Assembly: GCA_002897115.2 (NCBI GenBank)
Contig: BCIH01000002.1
Location: 772,681-836,680 of the forward strand
DNA: 64,000 nt
Reading direction: 5' to 3'
From: Prototheca cutis
Lineage: Eukaryota; Chlorophyta; Trebouxiophyceae; Chlorellales; Chlorellaceae
How positions within the stretch are numbered: position 1 is the first letter of the stretch; every line of letters starts with the position of its first letter. Positions 22,289-34,546 of the stretch are shown one piece after another. Under the pieces are notes generated by a model. That model searched no databases and had not been told where the DNA came from. It was given only the letters and a program-made list of their open reading frames with translations. Both the position numbers and the translations under genes were made by a program.

Positions 22289-22685
22289 GTGCACGTTGCA
22301 GGCGAATTTTCCTTTGAGCTTATTTATATACATGGTTCAAAAAGAATCCCAGGGCGCATGGATGCACGCAGCATGATCCTTTGTTCTTCTCGCCTTTTCA
22401 TGCAAACATTTGCACACATTGCTCCAATCGCGCGCCTTCAGAACGTGGGTTGGCTGGACGAGGTCGATCTCGGCCGCCCTTTAAACCATCACCGCCCCAA
22501 GATTCACAGTACTGCGTCGATTGCATGTAATTACACTGGATTGCAGCACAGCCAGCCGAGGGAATGCATTTCGGGGAGTGTGTGTAGCAGCCCGGCTGTC
22601 CAACGGGAGGTGGGACCGCTCAATGACCAGACAAGCCTCCCCAGCCAGCAGTTTGACAAATGGTGAAACGTTGACAGCACCAGTA
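22289..22685. other. Tail-to-tail spacer
   Basis: About 400 bases between two converging genes, presumably 3' untranslated regions of both. A TGTAA motif occurs at about 22526-22530. No coding signal is seen. Confidence 0.5.
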
Positions 22686-25075
22686 CTACAGGGTAGCGGC
22701 CTCTTCAAGGGCCCGCATCTGCGCCTCGAAATCGTCTTCCTCCAGTGATGGCTGCGCCAGTGACTGCCACGTCGACTCCCTTGCGAGCGCCACTTCCTGC
22801 AGGGTTTGGAATGAGCTGGCATGCTTCGGGCCGGGTGTTGAGCAATGGGGGGACCATGAAAGCCACCCCTGGTCTAGGGTTCAACCCCCAACACCTCGCC
22901 ACGGACCTGAGATGTTTCCTGCTTGGGCTGAACGGATGCTGATGCCGGCGGTGATGCCTGGGGAGCTGTCTTCGGCGTTGCCTGGGCAAGTGATCGTGGC
23001 TGGGAGGAGGTGGTCGACGGCTGTGGAACAGGGATGGGAATCCGAGCACCTGCTGCCACCCGGCCCGGCGGCGCGCTCTTCGTCGTTGCTGCAGTTGCCG
23101 GTCGCCACGGCGCAGCCTGCTGCGCCTGCTCCCCTGCTGCTGTGCGGGTGGATGATTTCGCCGCTGATGTCTGAGGAACGGTGGCAAACTTTGCACGGCT
23201 CGCAGCCGCCGCGTCGGCAGCAGGCGCGCTTGCCGCCGGGGTGCCACTGCCTTGCGCCGCCCCACCAGCAACAGATGTACAAGGTGCTGTCGCCGCGGCA
23301 GCCGCGGCACGTGCCCGTTTGGCCTGTGCAATTGAGAGTGAATTGTTGATGCATGGAGGGTTTGATCCTAACGAATACCGGGGCAGTGACCAAACAACAT
23401 CGGGTTGATCAGCGCTGCGGGCGACGACACTGTCAGCGCCAACGTCTCCCTCACGCCACGAGAGGCATGCTAACCCATCGCACCGCTCGAATTTCCTCGA
23501 TAGTTTTTGGCCGGGGGGCCATGACTGGTTGGGAATTTCCCGGTGGTGGTTGTGGGGCGGGTGCCCGGCTGGCATCCAGCTTGACGCCAGTCTCCGCGGA
23601 TGGCCTCTTCACGGGGCCCGGACTGCTGCCCCGGGCACCGGCCGGCTGTCCAGGCGTAGCCAGCAGCGCGCCGGCGCTGCGCTTCCTGTCGGGAGAGACA
23701 TGCCCACCTCCGTTGGTCATGGCTGTGCTCTTTGCTGCAGCACCGCCGTCACGCTTGACGACCGTCGTCACGACCTGCATGGTGAGAAAGAAAAGGGGAG
23801 GGGGGGGTCAATGGCATTTTGTTATGTTGTGAGGGAAAGATGGGGTGGGAGGGTTCGCACGTGCACAGCGGCACACGCTGCCGGCAGGACAGAGACCTCT
23901 GTCCACGGAGGGACGAGCACCAGAAAAGAAGCAGACCTTGGGAGCTGATTCCCGAGCGGGAAGTTGTTGTTGTGTCAAAGCGATGGAAGACAGGCCAGCA
24001 CGGGCCCCTTGCCGGGCCTGCTGCCGCTGCTGCAGCAGCGTTGACTTAGTGCCACCGCCCCGCCCGTCTATGCACCCATCGTTGAGGTCCAGTCGGCCCC
24101 GGAGCCTGGGCGGGAGGCGCTCCAGTGTCCTGGGCGGCACATTCGCGGTGGAGGTAGCTCCCTCGTGGGTCGGCGACCGTGCATCCGCCTCGACCGTCAC
24201 GACGATGCGGCCGCCGCCGAGCCGGGTAGCCAGTGCCGGCGGGTTTACGCCGCCACCACTGGCTGCAGTGTTTGCCCCATGCGCCCTCGTCGTCGTGCGG
24301 AGCGGAGCCCTTGCCGGCGTGCTGCGGTCACCAGAAATGGCATCATCATGTCCAACACTATAAGAACCACCGCCGGACCCTGGCAATGCCGTGCCCGTCA
24401 CGGTGCGCCTGCCCGGGGTCAGGCGGTCGATGGAAACCGAACTGGTCGGCCCTGCTTGGGATGCCGGTGCCTCACAGTCCCGACGGCCAGCAGTCGCCTG
24501 CTCGCCACCGCCATTCCGTGGCGCAGAGGGCACTGCCCTGGTTGCTGCCGCAGGCTGCGGCTGTGGTGCCGCAGCTGCAGTGAATCCACTCTGGGGTGTC
24601 GTCCCTTGCAGGGACTGCACTGCTGCGAGCTTCGCCTGCAGGAACGCAGACAGAAACCGGATGACACCAGGGCCATCACAAACACATGCTACACCTGTGA
24701 TCCCAACCCACATATGCCGCCTTCATACACCCCAAACCGAACACCGCCCACCCCCTTTCTTCCTCACCGGGTCATGGCGAAACGGGCAGAGCGAACCCTT
24801 GGCGCATCTCCCCTGGAGGTAGAAGATGCAGTCCTGCTGTGCTTGCTGTGCCCGGAATTGCTGGATCTTGGTCTTCGAAAGAAAAAAGTGGGAGCGGGAG
24901 GAAAGGGAGTCACGGGCCATTGGGGGAGTGCCAACCACACCGCCTGCACAAATCTCTGGCCAAAGCTCTGTTGTCACCCGTCGCTCACCAAGTCATGCTT
25001 GAAGGGACAGGTGTTTCCCTTTGTGCAGGTTCCTTGGAGATAGAAAATGCAGTCTTGGAATGCTCGCAGGTCCAT
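22686..25075 (-). CDS. CCCH zinc-finger protein, ZC3H11A-like
   Basis: Six exons (25075-24989, 24872-24768, 24635-23937, 23774-23484, 23323-22907, 22796-22686) are in phase and give 569 residues. The protein begins MDLRAFQDCIFYLQGTC and carries two CCCH fingers, each C-x7-C-x5-C-x3-H: CIFYLQGTCTKGNTCPFKH at about 9-27 and CIFYLQGRCAKGSLCPFRH on exon 2. Nearly identical fingers at the N-terminus are typical of ZC3H11A, a nuclear mRNA-export factor. The remainder is Ala/Pro/Ser/Gln-rich and disordered, with short conserved-looking pieces (PRPKTIEEIRAAKRAR, and the acidic end SLEEDDFEAQMRALEEA). RNA binding is inferred from the fingers; the export role is inferred from the family. Confidence 0.82.
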
Positions 25076-25266
25076 GCCTGCTTGGTGGGAAGGATGGCTC
25101 AAAGGCTGGCTCTACGTCTTGGTCCCGTGTACCTGAGGCAAGGGAGTTTGCTTCACTCATGTGGTCCGAACATATCACACACTGGGACGACGCATCTTCA
25201 AGGAAGCATGCAGGGCGCATAAGGAGCTCTTCCACCTCCACCTGTGGGCAACCCTGCCGCTTGCAA

Positions 25267-25339
<73 letters not shown>

Positions 25340-26124
25340 NNNNNNNNNNNNNNNNNNNNNNNNNNNNNNNNNNNNNNNNNNNNNNNNNNNNNNNNNNNNN
25401 NNNNNNNNNNNNNNNNNNNNNNNNNNNNNNNNNNNNNNNCCCCCCCCCCCAAAGACCCACCGTCCTGCTGGCTACAGGCCGGTACGGAGCTTGCGCCGCA
25501 GCATCACCGTGGTGCTGATTCCAACGACGTCGACCAATGGACGTGTCGGAGAAGGCATCCATCCCAGGGCAGGCGCGCCAGGTGCAGCGGCCTCTCGGAG
25601 CGATGGGCTCGCTCCAAGCCGAGCACGATGCCGACGCCATAGCCGCCCGGTCCATGTTACATGCAGGTACAATCATGCAAAACACCAACAAAGGATCACC
25701 AGGTCCTACCTTGCTCCTCTGAGACACCCGTCAGGGGCCTGTGGTGGCCAGGGCAAACCCCGGCCGGGCAAGCACGACACGCTCAGGTTCTGGCACCAAA
25801 AGCTCACAGAGCACTGTCACATTCAGGAATGACTTTGCAAGAAATAAATAAATGAATGTCGATTGACCTGGGCCATACGTTGGGACCCTGGTTTTCCCGG
25901 GGGGNCTGGAACTTTTGGGAACAGAGCTTCTCTTCTCAGTCACGATCTGGCGAGGGTCGTCCTGTGCATGCTTCGTTGGTCTGCCAGCACCACCTCTGCG
26001 CCGTCACACACTCCCCACTCTCTACTGCCCCCCTCAAACAGACTCAAATGGATACACCAGACTGCCTGAAACGCTGTTGTCATTACAGGGCCGAACGACA
26101 ACCCCCAGCCCAAATCGAAAGCTC
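25076..26124. other. Intergenic region with scaffold gap
   Basis: The region upstream of the zinc-finger gene and downstream of the uL3 stop. It includes a C homopolymer and gap at 25269-25450. The frames at 25472-25720 on both strands look like chance reading. A gene hidden in the gap cannot be excluded. Confidence 0.45.
25269..25450. repeat. C homopolymer flanking a 100-N gap
   Basis: About 71 Cs (25269-25339), exactly 100 Ns (25340-25439) and 11 more Cs (25440-25450). The round number of Ns marks a scaffold gap of unknown length, probably caused by the homopolymer itself. Confidence 0.97.
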
Positions 26125-27691
26125 TCACTCCTGGAAGGCATACGGGTCGCGGTTGCCCCGTTGCTGCAGGGTCTGCACCGCCGGCACCTCCTGCGGCGCG
26201 GGTGGCACCAGCGGGCGTGGGGGCTGCTCGTCGAAGCTCTTCTTGATGGCGTCTGACACGTAGACAAAGTTGCCCTTGTGTCCGGGCACCTGCCCAACCA
26301 CATAGACCAGGTTCCGCTCGGTGTCAACCTATAGAGACAGGGAGAGTTTGATAATTGAATACAGCTGCCTGGGATTTTGAGATAAAAAGGGGGTGACCAC
26401 AACCACCATTGGTCCCACCTTGTAGACGAGGCAGTTTTGAACCGTCCGCCGCTCGCCGCCCATGCGCCCGGGCATCTTCTTGCCCTTCCAGACCTTGCCC
26501 GGATCCTGCATTGATTCAGGCAGTAATTTGGTTGGGATTCGATGGATGTGTGTCTGCATTCAGCCGGATCCTCGCAGCAGCCACCGGTCGATACGCCNCC
26601 ACCATGCCGCTGTGCCAGAATAATTTTGAACCGGCGCCAACACACCTTTCCCCTCCGTGGCCGCCCCTCTGGAAATNCCCCAGGAACACACACGTACGCC
26701 TCCCCACTAAACACACCTGGTTCGANCCCGTGGACCCCGGCGTCCTGTGCGCGAGGGAGGTACCGTGACTGGCGGGCCCTCCAGCAAAGCCCCACTTCTT
26801 CATGACACCAGCAAAGCCCTTGCCGATGCTCGTGCCGACGACGTCCACGTACTGCCCCGGGACAAACAGCGACGCGCCCAGGTCGGTGCCGGGCGGCAGC
26901 ACCGCATCCGGGGTCACGCGGAACTCGGCCAGCTTGCGCAGCACCGGCAGGCCCGCGGCGGTGTAGTGGCCTCGCAGCGTCCCGGCCACCTGTTTCGGCC
27001 GCTTGGCGCCGCAGCCCACTTGCAGAGCGGTGTAACCTTCCTTCTCGTCCGTCTTCACTTGCACAACCTGGGCAAGTGCCGTGGTAAGATCCAGGGTTTG
27101 TGGCATGTTGCGATCGTGGCAGTAAACCCGGCACAGGGAACAGGCCGGCATAGCGCCGGGTATGCACAGCAAGTAAAAAACAATCCTGGCCGAGGCACAA
27201 GGACGCAGGCTGCTGCAACACTGACTTGTTCCCAAATTCCCCATCATGGCGTGTCACTCAGATGCCATAGTTTTCCCTGCTGGATGACAAATCCTGCCCT
27301 GGCAAGCACACAGGCAGGCACGCCGCCCCACCCACCGACCACNCCCCCCCCACCATCCCTCCAACCTCAAAGCCAAACAGGCAACCCGCACCTTGCAGCC
27401 GTCGATCCACAAAACAGTGAGCGGTAGTCGCACGCCCCAGTTGTCCCACTCCTGCGTCATGCCGACCTTGACGGCAATGACCCCCGTGCGCCGAGTGCCA
27501 TGGGCCATCTCCCGAGCCTCCGACGGGCTGGTGGCCTCTGCAGCTGCCGCCTCCACGAATGTGCGGGACGCAATCCAGCATGAGCCTATCCTGACGGCTT
27601 CCGTCCTGCTCGCGGCCGTCTGGGTGAGCGTGCTGCGCAGAGCAGACAGCGCTGCACAACCAAGGGCCTGGGCCCCCCGCCACCGCTGCAT
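26125..27691 (-). CDS. MRPL3: Organellar ribosomal protein uL3, probably mitochondrial
   Basis: Four exons (27691-27392, 27067-26717, 26505-26419, 26328-26125) in phase give 313 residues. The first about 60 residues (MQRWRGAQALGCAALSALRS, later RIGSCWIASRTFVE) form an Arg-rich, acid-poor amphipathic presequence, more mitochondrial than plastid in style. The body is bacterial-type L3: TGVIAVKVGMTQEWD, YTALQVGCGAKRPKQV, VTPDAVLPPGTDLGAS, YVDVVGTSIGKGFAGVMKKWGF, GPASHGTSLAHRTPGS and KGKKMPGRMGG. It binds the 3' domain of large-subunit rRNA near the peptidyl-transferase centre. Exon 2 reads through a GTACC that mimics a donor; reading through restores the conserved SHRxPGS stretch. Plastid location remains possible. 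Confidence 0.9.
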
Positions 27692-28155
27692 CCTGCCGCC
27701 TTGCCTGTTGCTCCCCGATTCCTAAACTATGCGTTCAAGACCATGCATATATGAAATTATCGGGTATGTGTCATGAGCGTGCCTCCTGGTGCCCAGCCTG
27801 GCATGGGCCATTGTCGGGGTCGGGGCCCTCTTGCTGCCATGTCGCGGGACTGGGAGGCATGGATGGCATTGGCGTGCTGCGCGTGCGGTGTTGCACAAGG
27901 ATTCCCGCAACGTCAGCTCCTGCACCCCGCGGGGCGCGGGGGGATCCGTGACCCTGGGCAGGGTACATTCCTACTCAGCACGCGCTTAAGCCACATGCCG
28001 GGACCACGCAACCTCACAAATCCCAATCGATATATCTTGGACTCGTCCTCTCAAGCAGAGACAAGGAATTTCCTTGCAGGCCGAAACCCTAGCAGACGTA
28101 CGTCTACACCCCACCCATCTTTGGGACGAGCGCAAGCGAACACCCCCTTTGACGA
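27692..28155. promoter_or_regulatory. Bidirectional upstream region, uL3 and amine oxidase
   Basis: About 460 bases between divergent start codons. No distinct promoter element is recognised; an A/T-rich patch lies at 27745-27765. The role is inferred from position. Confidence 0.45.
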
Positions 28156-30803
28156 ATGTCCTTGCAGCCATCTGTGAACAGCAATGCGGTGAAGTCCTTT
28201 GCCCAGGGCAAGAAGTTGCCCGTGGGCAACTCCCGTCACCCTCTCGACCCCCTCTCCCCCGAGGAGATTACCGCCGCTGCGGCAGCATGCAAGGAGCGTG
28301 CCGCCGAGCTGAACCTGCCTGAGCTTCGGTTCAACTCCATTGGCGCAAAGGTGGGTGTGGAATGGTGTGGTGGGGACACTTGCCGCTTCCCGGGTCGAGT
28401 GTGGCCTGAGTCCTCCGTCCGGGTCGGAACCTAGCCCCCGCGGATGGGGTGTTGGTCGGGTTCGCCCCCGACAGGCTGCTGGGAGTTCCCAGTGGGAAAT
28501 GCGCCATCCAGCAACTCTCATACGGCTTTGATCCATGCTGGTGTGCAGGAACCGAACAAGTATGCCGTGCTGGCGTACCTCAAAGGCGGGGCGAAGCCCC
28601 CCCGCCAGGCCATGTGCATTGTGCAGGCCCTTCCCCGCAACTCGGTGATCGAGTTTCTGGTCGACCTCAATGGCACCGAGGCTGCTGTCCTCGACCACAA
28701 GGAGGTGAGTCCTGTGGCTCCTGGTCGCGATGGATTGGGGGGTTTCCCGGGGTACGGGTACGAAGCGGGTTTCGAGGTCGATGTCGGGTGCCAGGTCGGT
28801 CCTCCTCGTGCACGTGCGCGCCTCGGTCGGATGAACCGGGTTCGATGCCTTCCCATGCCTCCCTCGATTCTTTGGAGGCCAACCCAAAGGCTTTCCCGTT
28901 CTTTTGTATTATCAATTATTGAGTTGCGCTTGTGGATGCCGTGCTTGCCCTGGAACTCCAGCTCAGTCTGGCAGGGGAGAGAGACTGCATCGTGCAAGTC
29001 GTGTGGGGTGTTTTGTCTTGCGGCTAACCCTGGTCCCCTCTTGTCCACCCCCTGTCCTTGCAGAGGGACGGTGTCCAGCCAGCCCTGACCCTGGATGACG
29101 TCATCGACGCGGAGCTGGAGCTGAAGAAGCTGCCCGATTTCCAGGATTTCATCGCCAAGCGCTATGGCATCACCGACCTCAACGGCGTTGCCATTGACCC
29201 CTGGTACAGCGGGCAGCGTTTCGGCCCCACGCACTGCCGGCTGCTGCAGTGCTTCCTGTACCAGCGCACGAGCGAGTTTGACAACTTTTACGCGCACCCC
29301 CTGGACGCGATCGTCTTTTTCAACTTTTCCGACAAGCGGATTGAGAAGATCACGGTGTACAACGAGGGCGACCGCCAGGACGTCCCCCTGGACCCCGCGG
29401 ACTTCTCCAGGCACCTGATGCGCACGCCATGGCGCACGGGCATCCGCCCGCTGAATGTGGTGCAACCCGAGGGGCCCAGCTTCACCATCCGTGGCAACGC
29501 GGTGGAGTGGCAGAAGTGGAGCTTCCACCTNGGCTTCTCGTGGCGCGAGGGCCTGATTATCTACAACCTGGGCTACGAGGACAAGGGCCGGATCCGCCCC
29601 GTCCTGTACCGTGCGGCCCTGGCCGAGATCATCGTGCCCTACGCCGAGCCGCGTCCGCCGTACGAAACCAAGTGCGCGTACGACATCATGGACTACGGTC
29701 TCGGCTTCTGCGCCAACTCGCTGGAGCTGGGGTGCGACTGCCTGGGCGCGATTGCGTACTTTGACGCCGACCTGAACAATGCCCGGGGCGAGGCCATCAC
29801 CATCAAAAAGGCGGTGTGCATGCACGAGGAGGACGTGGGCATCGCGTTCAAGCACTTTGACTACCGGAATGGGGAAACCGAGGTCCGTCGCCTGCGCCGC
29901 CTGGTCATCTCGTTCATCGCGACCATTGCGAACTACGAGTATGGATTTTACTGGTACCTGTACCAGGACGGCAGCATTCAGTTCGAGGGCAAGCTGACGG
30001 GCATCGTGTCAACCAGCCCATTGCACCCCGACGAGGAGGCGCGCGGCGAGCCGGATTTTGGCAACCTGGTGGCCCCCGGGGTCAACGCCGCGCACCACCA
30101 GCATTTCTTCCTCACGCGCCTGGACATGTGCGTCGACGACGACAACGGCGGCCGCGGCCTGAGCGTGGTCGAGATGGACGCCGTGCCCATGGCCGTCGAG
30201 CATGGGCCCAACCCCTACAAGCACGGGTTTGCTGGNCGCGAGACGGTGTTGAAGACGGAGCTCCAGGCCCAGCGCATGGCCGCGCCTGAACTCTCCCGTA
30301 CCTGGAAGGTCATCAACCCCAAGTCGATCAACCCCCGGTCTGGCAAGCCTGTGGCGTGGAAGCTGATCCCCAGCTGGACGTCACCGCCCATGCTGGCAGC
30401 GCCTGGGTCGGATCACTTTGAGCGTGGCAACTTTGCATCCAAGCACCTGTGGGTCACGCCGTACGACGAGAACGAGATGAACCCGGCGGGCGAGTACCCC
30501 CACGACCCCAACCCGGACGCCAACGGTGGCATCCGCGCATGGACCGCGGCCAACCGCCGCGTCCAGGACGCCGACGTGGTGCTGTGGTACAACACGGGTC
30601 TCACGCACTTTGTGCGCACCGAGGATTTCCCCGTCATGCCCGTGGAGCAGATCGGGTTCCACCTCAAGCCCTACCACTTTTTCGACGCCAACCCTGCGCT
30701 GGACATCCCCCCCGAGCGCAATGCCAAGTCCGTGCAGGCCACGCCCTGCTGCGACGCCACCCCGCTGCCCTCGGCCGCGGGGCCCTCCAAGCCCCGCATG
30801 TGA
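28156..30803 (+). CDS. Copper-containing primary amine oxidase
   Basis: Exons 28156-28350, 28549-28704 and 29064-30803 are in phase and give 696 residues, typical for this family. The N-terminal N2/N3 regions (HPLDPLSPEEITAAAAACK, YDLN-type YGITDLNGVAIDPWY) precede the catalytic domain. The topaquinone site TIANYEYGFYW places the modifiable Tyr at about 408. MDYGLGFCAN supplies the catalytic Asp region, HQHFFLTRLD gives two copper His ligands at about 462 and 464, and GLTHFVRTEDFPVMP the third. The enzyme oxidises primary amines to aldehydes, releasing ammonia and hydrogen peroxide. No signal peptide is seen; the C-terminus KPRM is at most a weak peroxisomal-type end. One N lies in the beta-sheet core without a frame break. 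Confidence 0.95.
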
Positions 30804-31816
30804 TGAGGATGTGGGGTGCGGGGGTGCGCCGTGGGAGAGGGTGACGGCCTGAGGCAGGGCACTGGTGGTCGTACAAGGGTGAGGGGTGTGTGTGGTGCAT
30901 GTTGCGTGGGCTGGAGTGGGGGACCCCCGTCTCTCCCATCCCGTCTCACCCCATCCCACTCCAGTCCCCCCAAAAAGGGAAACACACTGATGAAAAATGT
31001 ACTGGCTGTGATATTCTCCCTCCCCTGTTGAGTTCTCGGTTCCTGTTGTGAGCAAGGACTTGTGGAGCATTTGTGTCGCTGTACCCTTCCAGCCCTATTC
31101 ATTCCGGAGCGTCCCTGTATTGACACAACCCATTTCAACAACAATGCGCGTCGTATCTTAAAAGAGACAAGTCTGCCTGTTTGTCCCTGCATGCCTGTGT
31201 CACCGTGTCTTGTGTACCGTGTGTGGCCCTGTGATTCTGCTGCTGCATTTAGCTCAAACCGACACCAACTCTGCTGAGCACTTTGCCCCAGCCCCGGTTC
31301 CTGGCATGTAACAGCACCCACGCGCGTCCATGAAAGCAGCAGACGGTAGTTACGATCGTCTCTCTGCTGCTGCACCGGTCCCGTCCTGTCAGAGAGACAG
31401 CTTGCGGCACTTGGCCCTGTTCATGAATCGAGTTACAGCACACAAACGCACACACACGAGCCTTGTTCGGGCGGCTGTTGAGTGATACTGGCGAGCAAGG
31501 AGTGGGTCGGGCGGGCGGACGCCCAGTTCGTTGGATNGCGGCGCCAGGCATGCGGCGTTCCGACACGGCGGCAAACCCCAGGTGTGGGTGGGGAGCACAA
31601 GCGTTTGCAGCAGCTAGGTGGCAGCACAACAAAACAAAACCAAGCCGCCCAAAAGGGTCGGAGAAAGCAATGGAGAAGGATGGGCCATTCCAAAGAAGAG
31701 AACGAGGGGGCTAGCACGGAGGGGCGGAGGTGCATGGTTGAGGTTCTTACCTGGCACAGACTAATAGATCGACCCTTGGCACATTGCTTCCCTCCTGCTT
31801 CTGCTCCACATCACTC
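30804..31816. other. 1 kb tail-to-tail spacer
   Basis: Between the converging amine oxidase and TOM1-like genes. It contains T-rich patches and a TGTAA-like CATGTAACAG near 31305. I see no coding frame that keeps a protein-like composition and no RNA gene. Confidence 0.5.
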
Positions 31817-33364
31817 TCAATGGGCTGGGATGGGGGCGTAGCCACCTGGCGTCTTCCTTGGCGGCAGCTTGCGGAGGATGAAGAGGACGAGCGCGGTGGG
31901 CACGATTTCAGCGCCCGTGTAGTAGATGAGGTTGAGCAGCGGGTGTTTGAGGACATCCAGGTCAGCGTCTTCCTGGTCAAACGCTGACCAGGCGGTGATG
32001 GCGCAGCGGAAAAGAAAGCACGTGACGCAAATGGCGGTGACCGCGCCCACCTCGCGCAACTTCTTGGCCCTGCCCCGAGACTCGATGGGGAAGTGGCGCA
32101 GCATTAGAAACAGCCGCCCTCCAAACAGCAAAAACGCAAAGGCCGCCGCTGCCGAGACAAAGGCCAGGAAACANCCGCTCAGCTCCTTGCCCAGCTGCGC
32201 CTGCTTGCCGCTGGCAAGCGAAATGAACACCCAGATGGCCACCTGACGAGGAACAGAGTGGGGAAGGAGGGGGCTTGCTTGGTTGTTCGATTGCTGTTCT
32301 TGTGTCATCGGGGTTGATTCTTGCAGGCAGCATACCACCACCACCAGCCCTGCAACAACAAACACTCGTACCTGGATGCCATAGACGATGATGTTCAGGA
32401 TGACAAATGTCGGGCGGAGTGTGTTGGTTGGCAGTGAGCGGGCTTGGTAGTAGATTTCCGCCCAGAACAGCACCAGCAGTGTGTANGTGGAAAAGAAAAG
32501 CAGTCCTGCAGGGGACGGGGGTGTTGGGGCGGGATGGATGGCAGATCAGCCGGCTCGACGACAGGGGCGACTGTGAACACCAACTGGGAGGGTCCAGGAT
32601 GGCCGGGCCATCACGCTCCATGCCCAGGAGGGCGATCCGGTCCAGGGACAGCACCCAGCGCTTACCTGCATGACCCTCTGCACCCCCCCCCCCCCCCCAC
32701 CACCACACACACACACACCGAAAAAGAATAAATAACAATAAAATAAACCAAGGACCACGCACCAGGCAGGTCAAGGAGGGCCGCTTGGGCGATGAAGAGC
32801 GGCAGACTCTGCACGATTCTTCGGAGGGCAAACACGGCGCACCGCAGGCCGCACACCAAAAAGTTGAGCAGGTGGAATACTTTTTGTGTCGTCCAGCCAT
32901 ACTCTGGCACCCGCAGCTGGATGCGGATGATCTGGATCTGCACGAATGGNGTGTGTGGGGAGTGGGACAGTTGAGGGACGNCGACCCTCGAGCGCACTCC
33001 TGCTGGTGAGCCAAGGAGTCCAAAGCGCTTCTTCACCGACTGCAATCCGCACAGGCATCTGCACAGCCCGTGTCTCCATTGCACCACATGCTTTATTCTG
33101 CCACCGGCCCGTCCGGGGAGGCTTCAGGGGGTCCCTCTCGCATCCCCCCACCCCCACACCAGCGCACCAGTGCCACAACGGCTATCACAAAATAGGCCAG
33201 GGCCAGCGAGTCATACGCCCATCGCTGCCATGTAGGGTTCTCGTCAATCTCCTTCCACCTGGGAGAGGGACAGGGGGGTCCTGCACGGTCGGCAATGCAC
33301 ACCACCCTGTCTCTCCGGCAACGGCCACCCAGACCCAGCCCTGCCGGAGCCCAGCGCCGTGCAT
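31817..33364 (-). CDS. TOM1/TOM3/THH1-family seven-pass membrane protein
   Basis: Five exons (33364-33306, 33258-33168, 32937-32763, 32505-32372, 32242-31817) are in phase and give 294 residues, the usual length for this plant family. Landmarks are [71 protein letters not shown] and, near the end, [19 protein letters not shown]. About seven hydrophobic segments can be counted (for example [15 protein letters not shown] and [19 protein letters not shown]). Members sit in the tonoplast/endomembranes, interact with an ARL8-type GTPase and are known in plants as host factors of tobamoviruses; the normal cell role is poorly defined. The start at 33364 is the first in-phase ATG, but the N-terminus is the least certain part. 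Confidence 0.88.
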
Positions 33365-33939
33365 GCGCACCAGTTCGGCAACACCACGCCGAGCTCCTCT
33401 AGGGGACGCATCCTTGTGCTTCTCGGGGGCGTCCGGTTCCCAGGCGCTCCTCTCACAGCCTCGACAATCCTCGTGGGGAACGTGGGACCTGCAGGGCCCG
33501 CGAACCGCAGGCGTTCCGGGAACCACAAAATCCTCTCCTAACGCTCTCTCGCGTGTTTAATTTCGCACAATATACACCCACAACAGTATATAATACAAAA
33601 CAATCTTCAACGTGCGCCAACCTTCCCACAGCTGGCAGCTGTGTTGTCGGGCGGGGTTCCAGCAGAGCGCACGGCCCCAAATCCTTGCTCGCTATGGATA
33701 CCACCCACTTGTCAGCCCTACGTGATAAGCCCCCGGGAACTCGACGCTCTGGATTTCAAATGGTCTCATTGTTTTAAATGAAATGCAGTGCACGCCACCG
33801 CGATAGGACGTGGCTGGCATCGGAGTTGGCATGCCTATGAGCTAGTGAGCTTCTGTCCAGGGGCAGTCGCTTCACCGACGGCTCCACCGTCCTCAGCCCT
33901 CGCCATGCCAGCTGGGCGTCCTAAAGACCCCACGCATGT
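33365..33939. other. Spacer between two minus-strand genes
   Basis: It holds the TOM1-like upstream region and the 3' flank of the VOC gene, including A/T-rich sequence at 33555-33610. No gene is seen. Confidence 0.45.
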
Positions 33940-34546
33940 CTATTCCTCAGCACCCTCCACGAGGCTGATCATGTGGCCATCCGGCCCACAGATGGAAGCA
34001 ACCTGCGGCAGGCAGAGCAAGATGACAAGGGTTGGTAGGAGGGCCAGAGCCTCCGGCTGCTTGAAAGAGAACGGGGAGTGTCCTTGCACCCCGCACCGCA
34101 TGCATCATGCAATCGTGCACCTTGCCATGAACGGAATGATGCACCCTGCCGTCCATTCTGCCTCCCAGAGACAGCAGTCTTGTCAGCGTGTCTTGCAGGT
34201 CTTCCACGTTAAAGGTCAGCACGGGGCTGAACCCCGTGGTGCAGTAGGCTTCCCTGAGTGCGTGTGGGCAAAGGACCGTTGTGCAAGAGAATGGTCAATG
34301 CAAGGCTCTGTTTCGCAGGACGGCCAGCCAACACATTTGCTTCTTATAAGAACACAGGGTTAATGTGCACGACCACCACCTTCAGACTCACCCCGGGGCG
34401 GCCTGCAGCGCAATGGTTGTGGCGCCGCTCTGTAGTTCTGCCCATCTCTCCGTCAGCACACGTATGGGCAGCCCCAGGCCTTCATTGTAGTACCGGGCCC
34501 CCGCCGCGACATCCCGCTGCATGAGCAGGATGTAGCGCAAGGCCAT
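33940..34546 (-). CDS. VOC / glyoxalase-fold protein, single domain
   Basis: Three exons (34546-34392, 34253-34121, 34002-33940) are in phase and give 116 residues, one vicinal-oxygen-chelate domain. The first beta-alpha-beta unit is MALRYILLMQRDVAAGARYY, then GLGLPIRVLTERWAEL; the second has SPVLTFNVEDLQDTLTRLL, HSVHGKVASICGPDGHMISL and ends VEGAEE. The pattern G-K-V-A-S-I-x-x-P-D-G-H is typical of the glyoxalase/bleomycin-resistance superfamily. Metal ligands cannot be assigned confidently, so the substrate is unknown. No targeting sequence is present. The junction at 34121 was preferred over an earlier donor because it completes the conserved HGKVAS block. Confidence 0.83.

Noticed and set aside
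20882..22333. Minus-strand open frame of 480 codons opposite the papain-like gene
   Set aside because: Antisense shadow; the plus strand encodes a full catalytic triad.
28518..29855. Minus-strand open frame of 445 codons opposite the amine oxidase
   Set aside because: Crosses the introns of the real gene and has no start context or motif.
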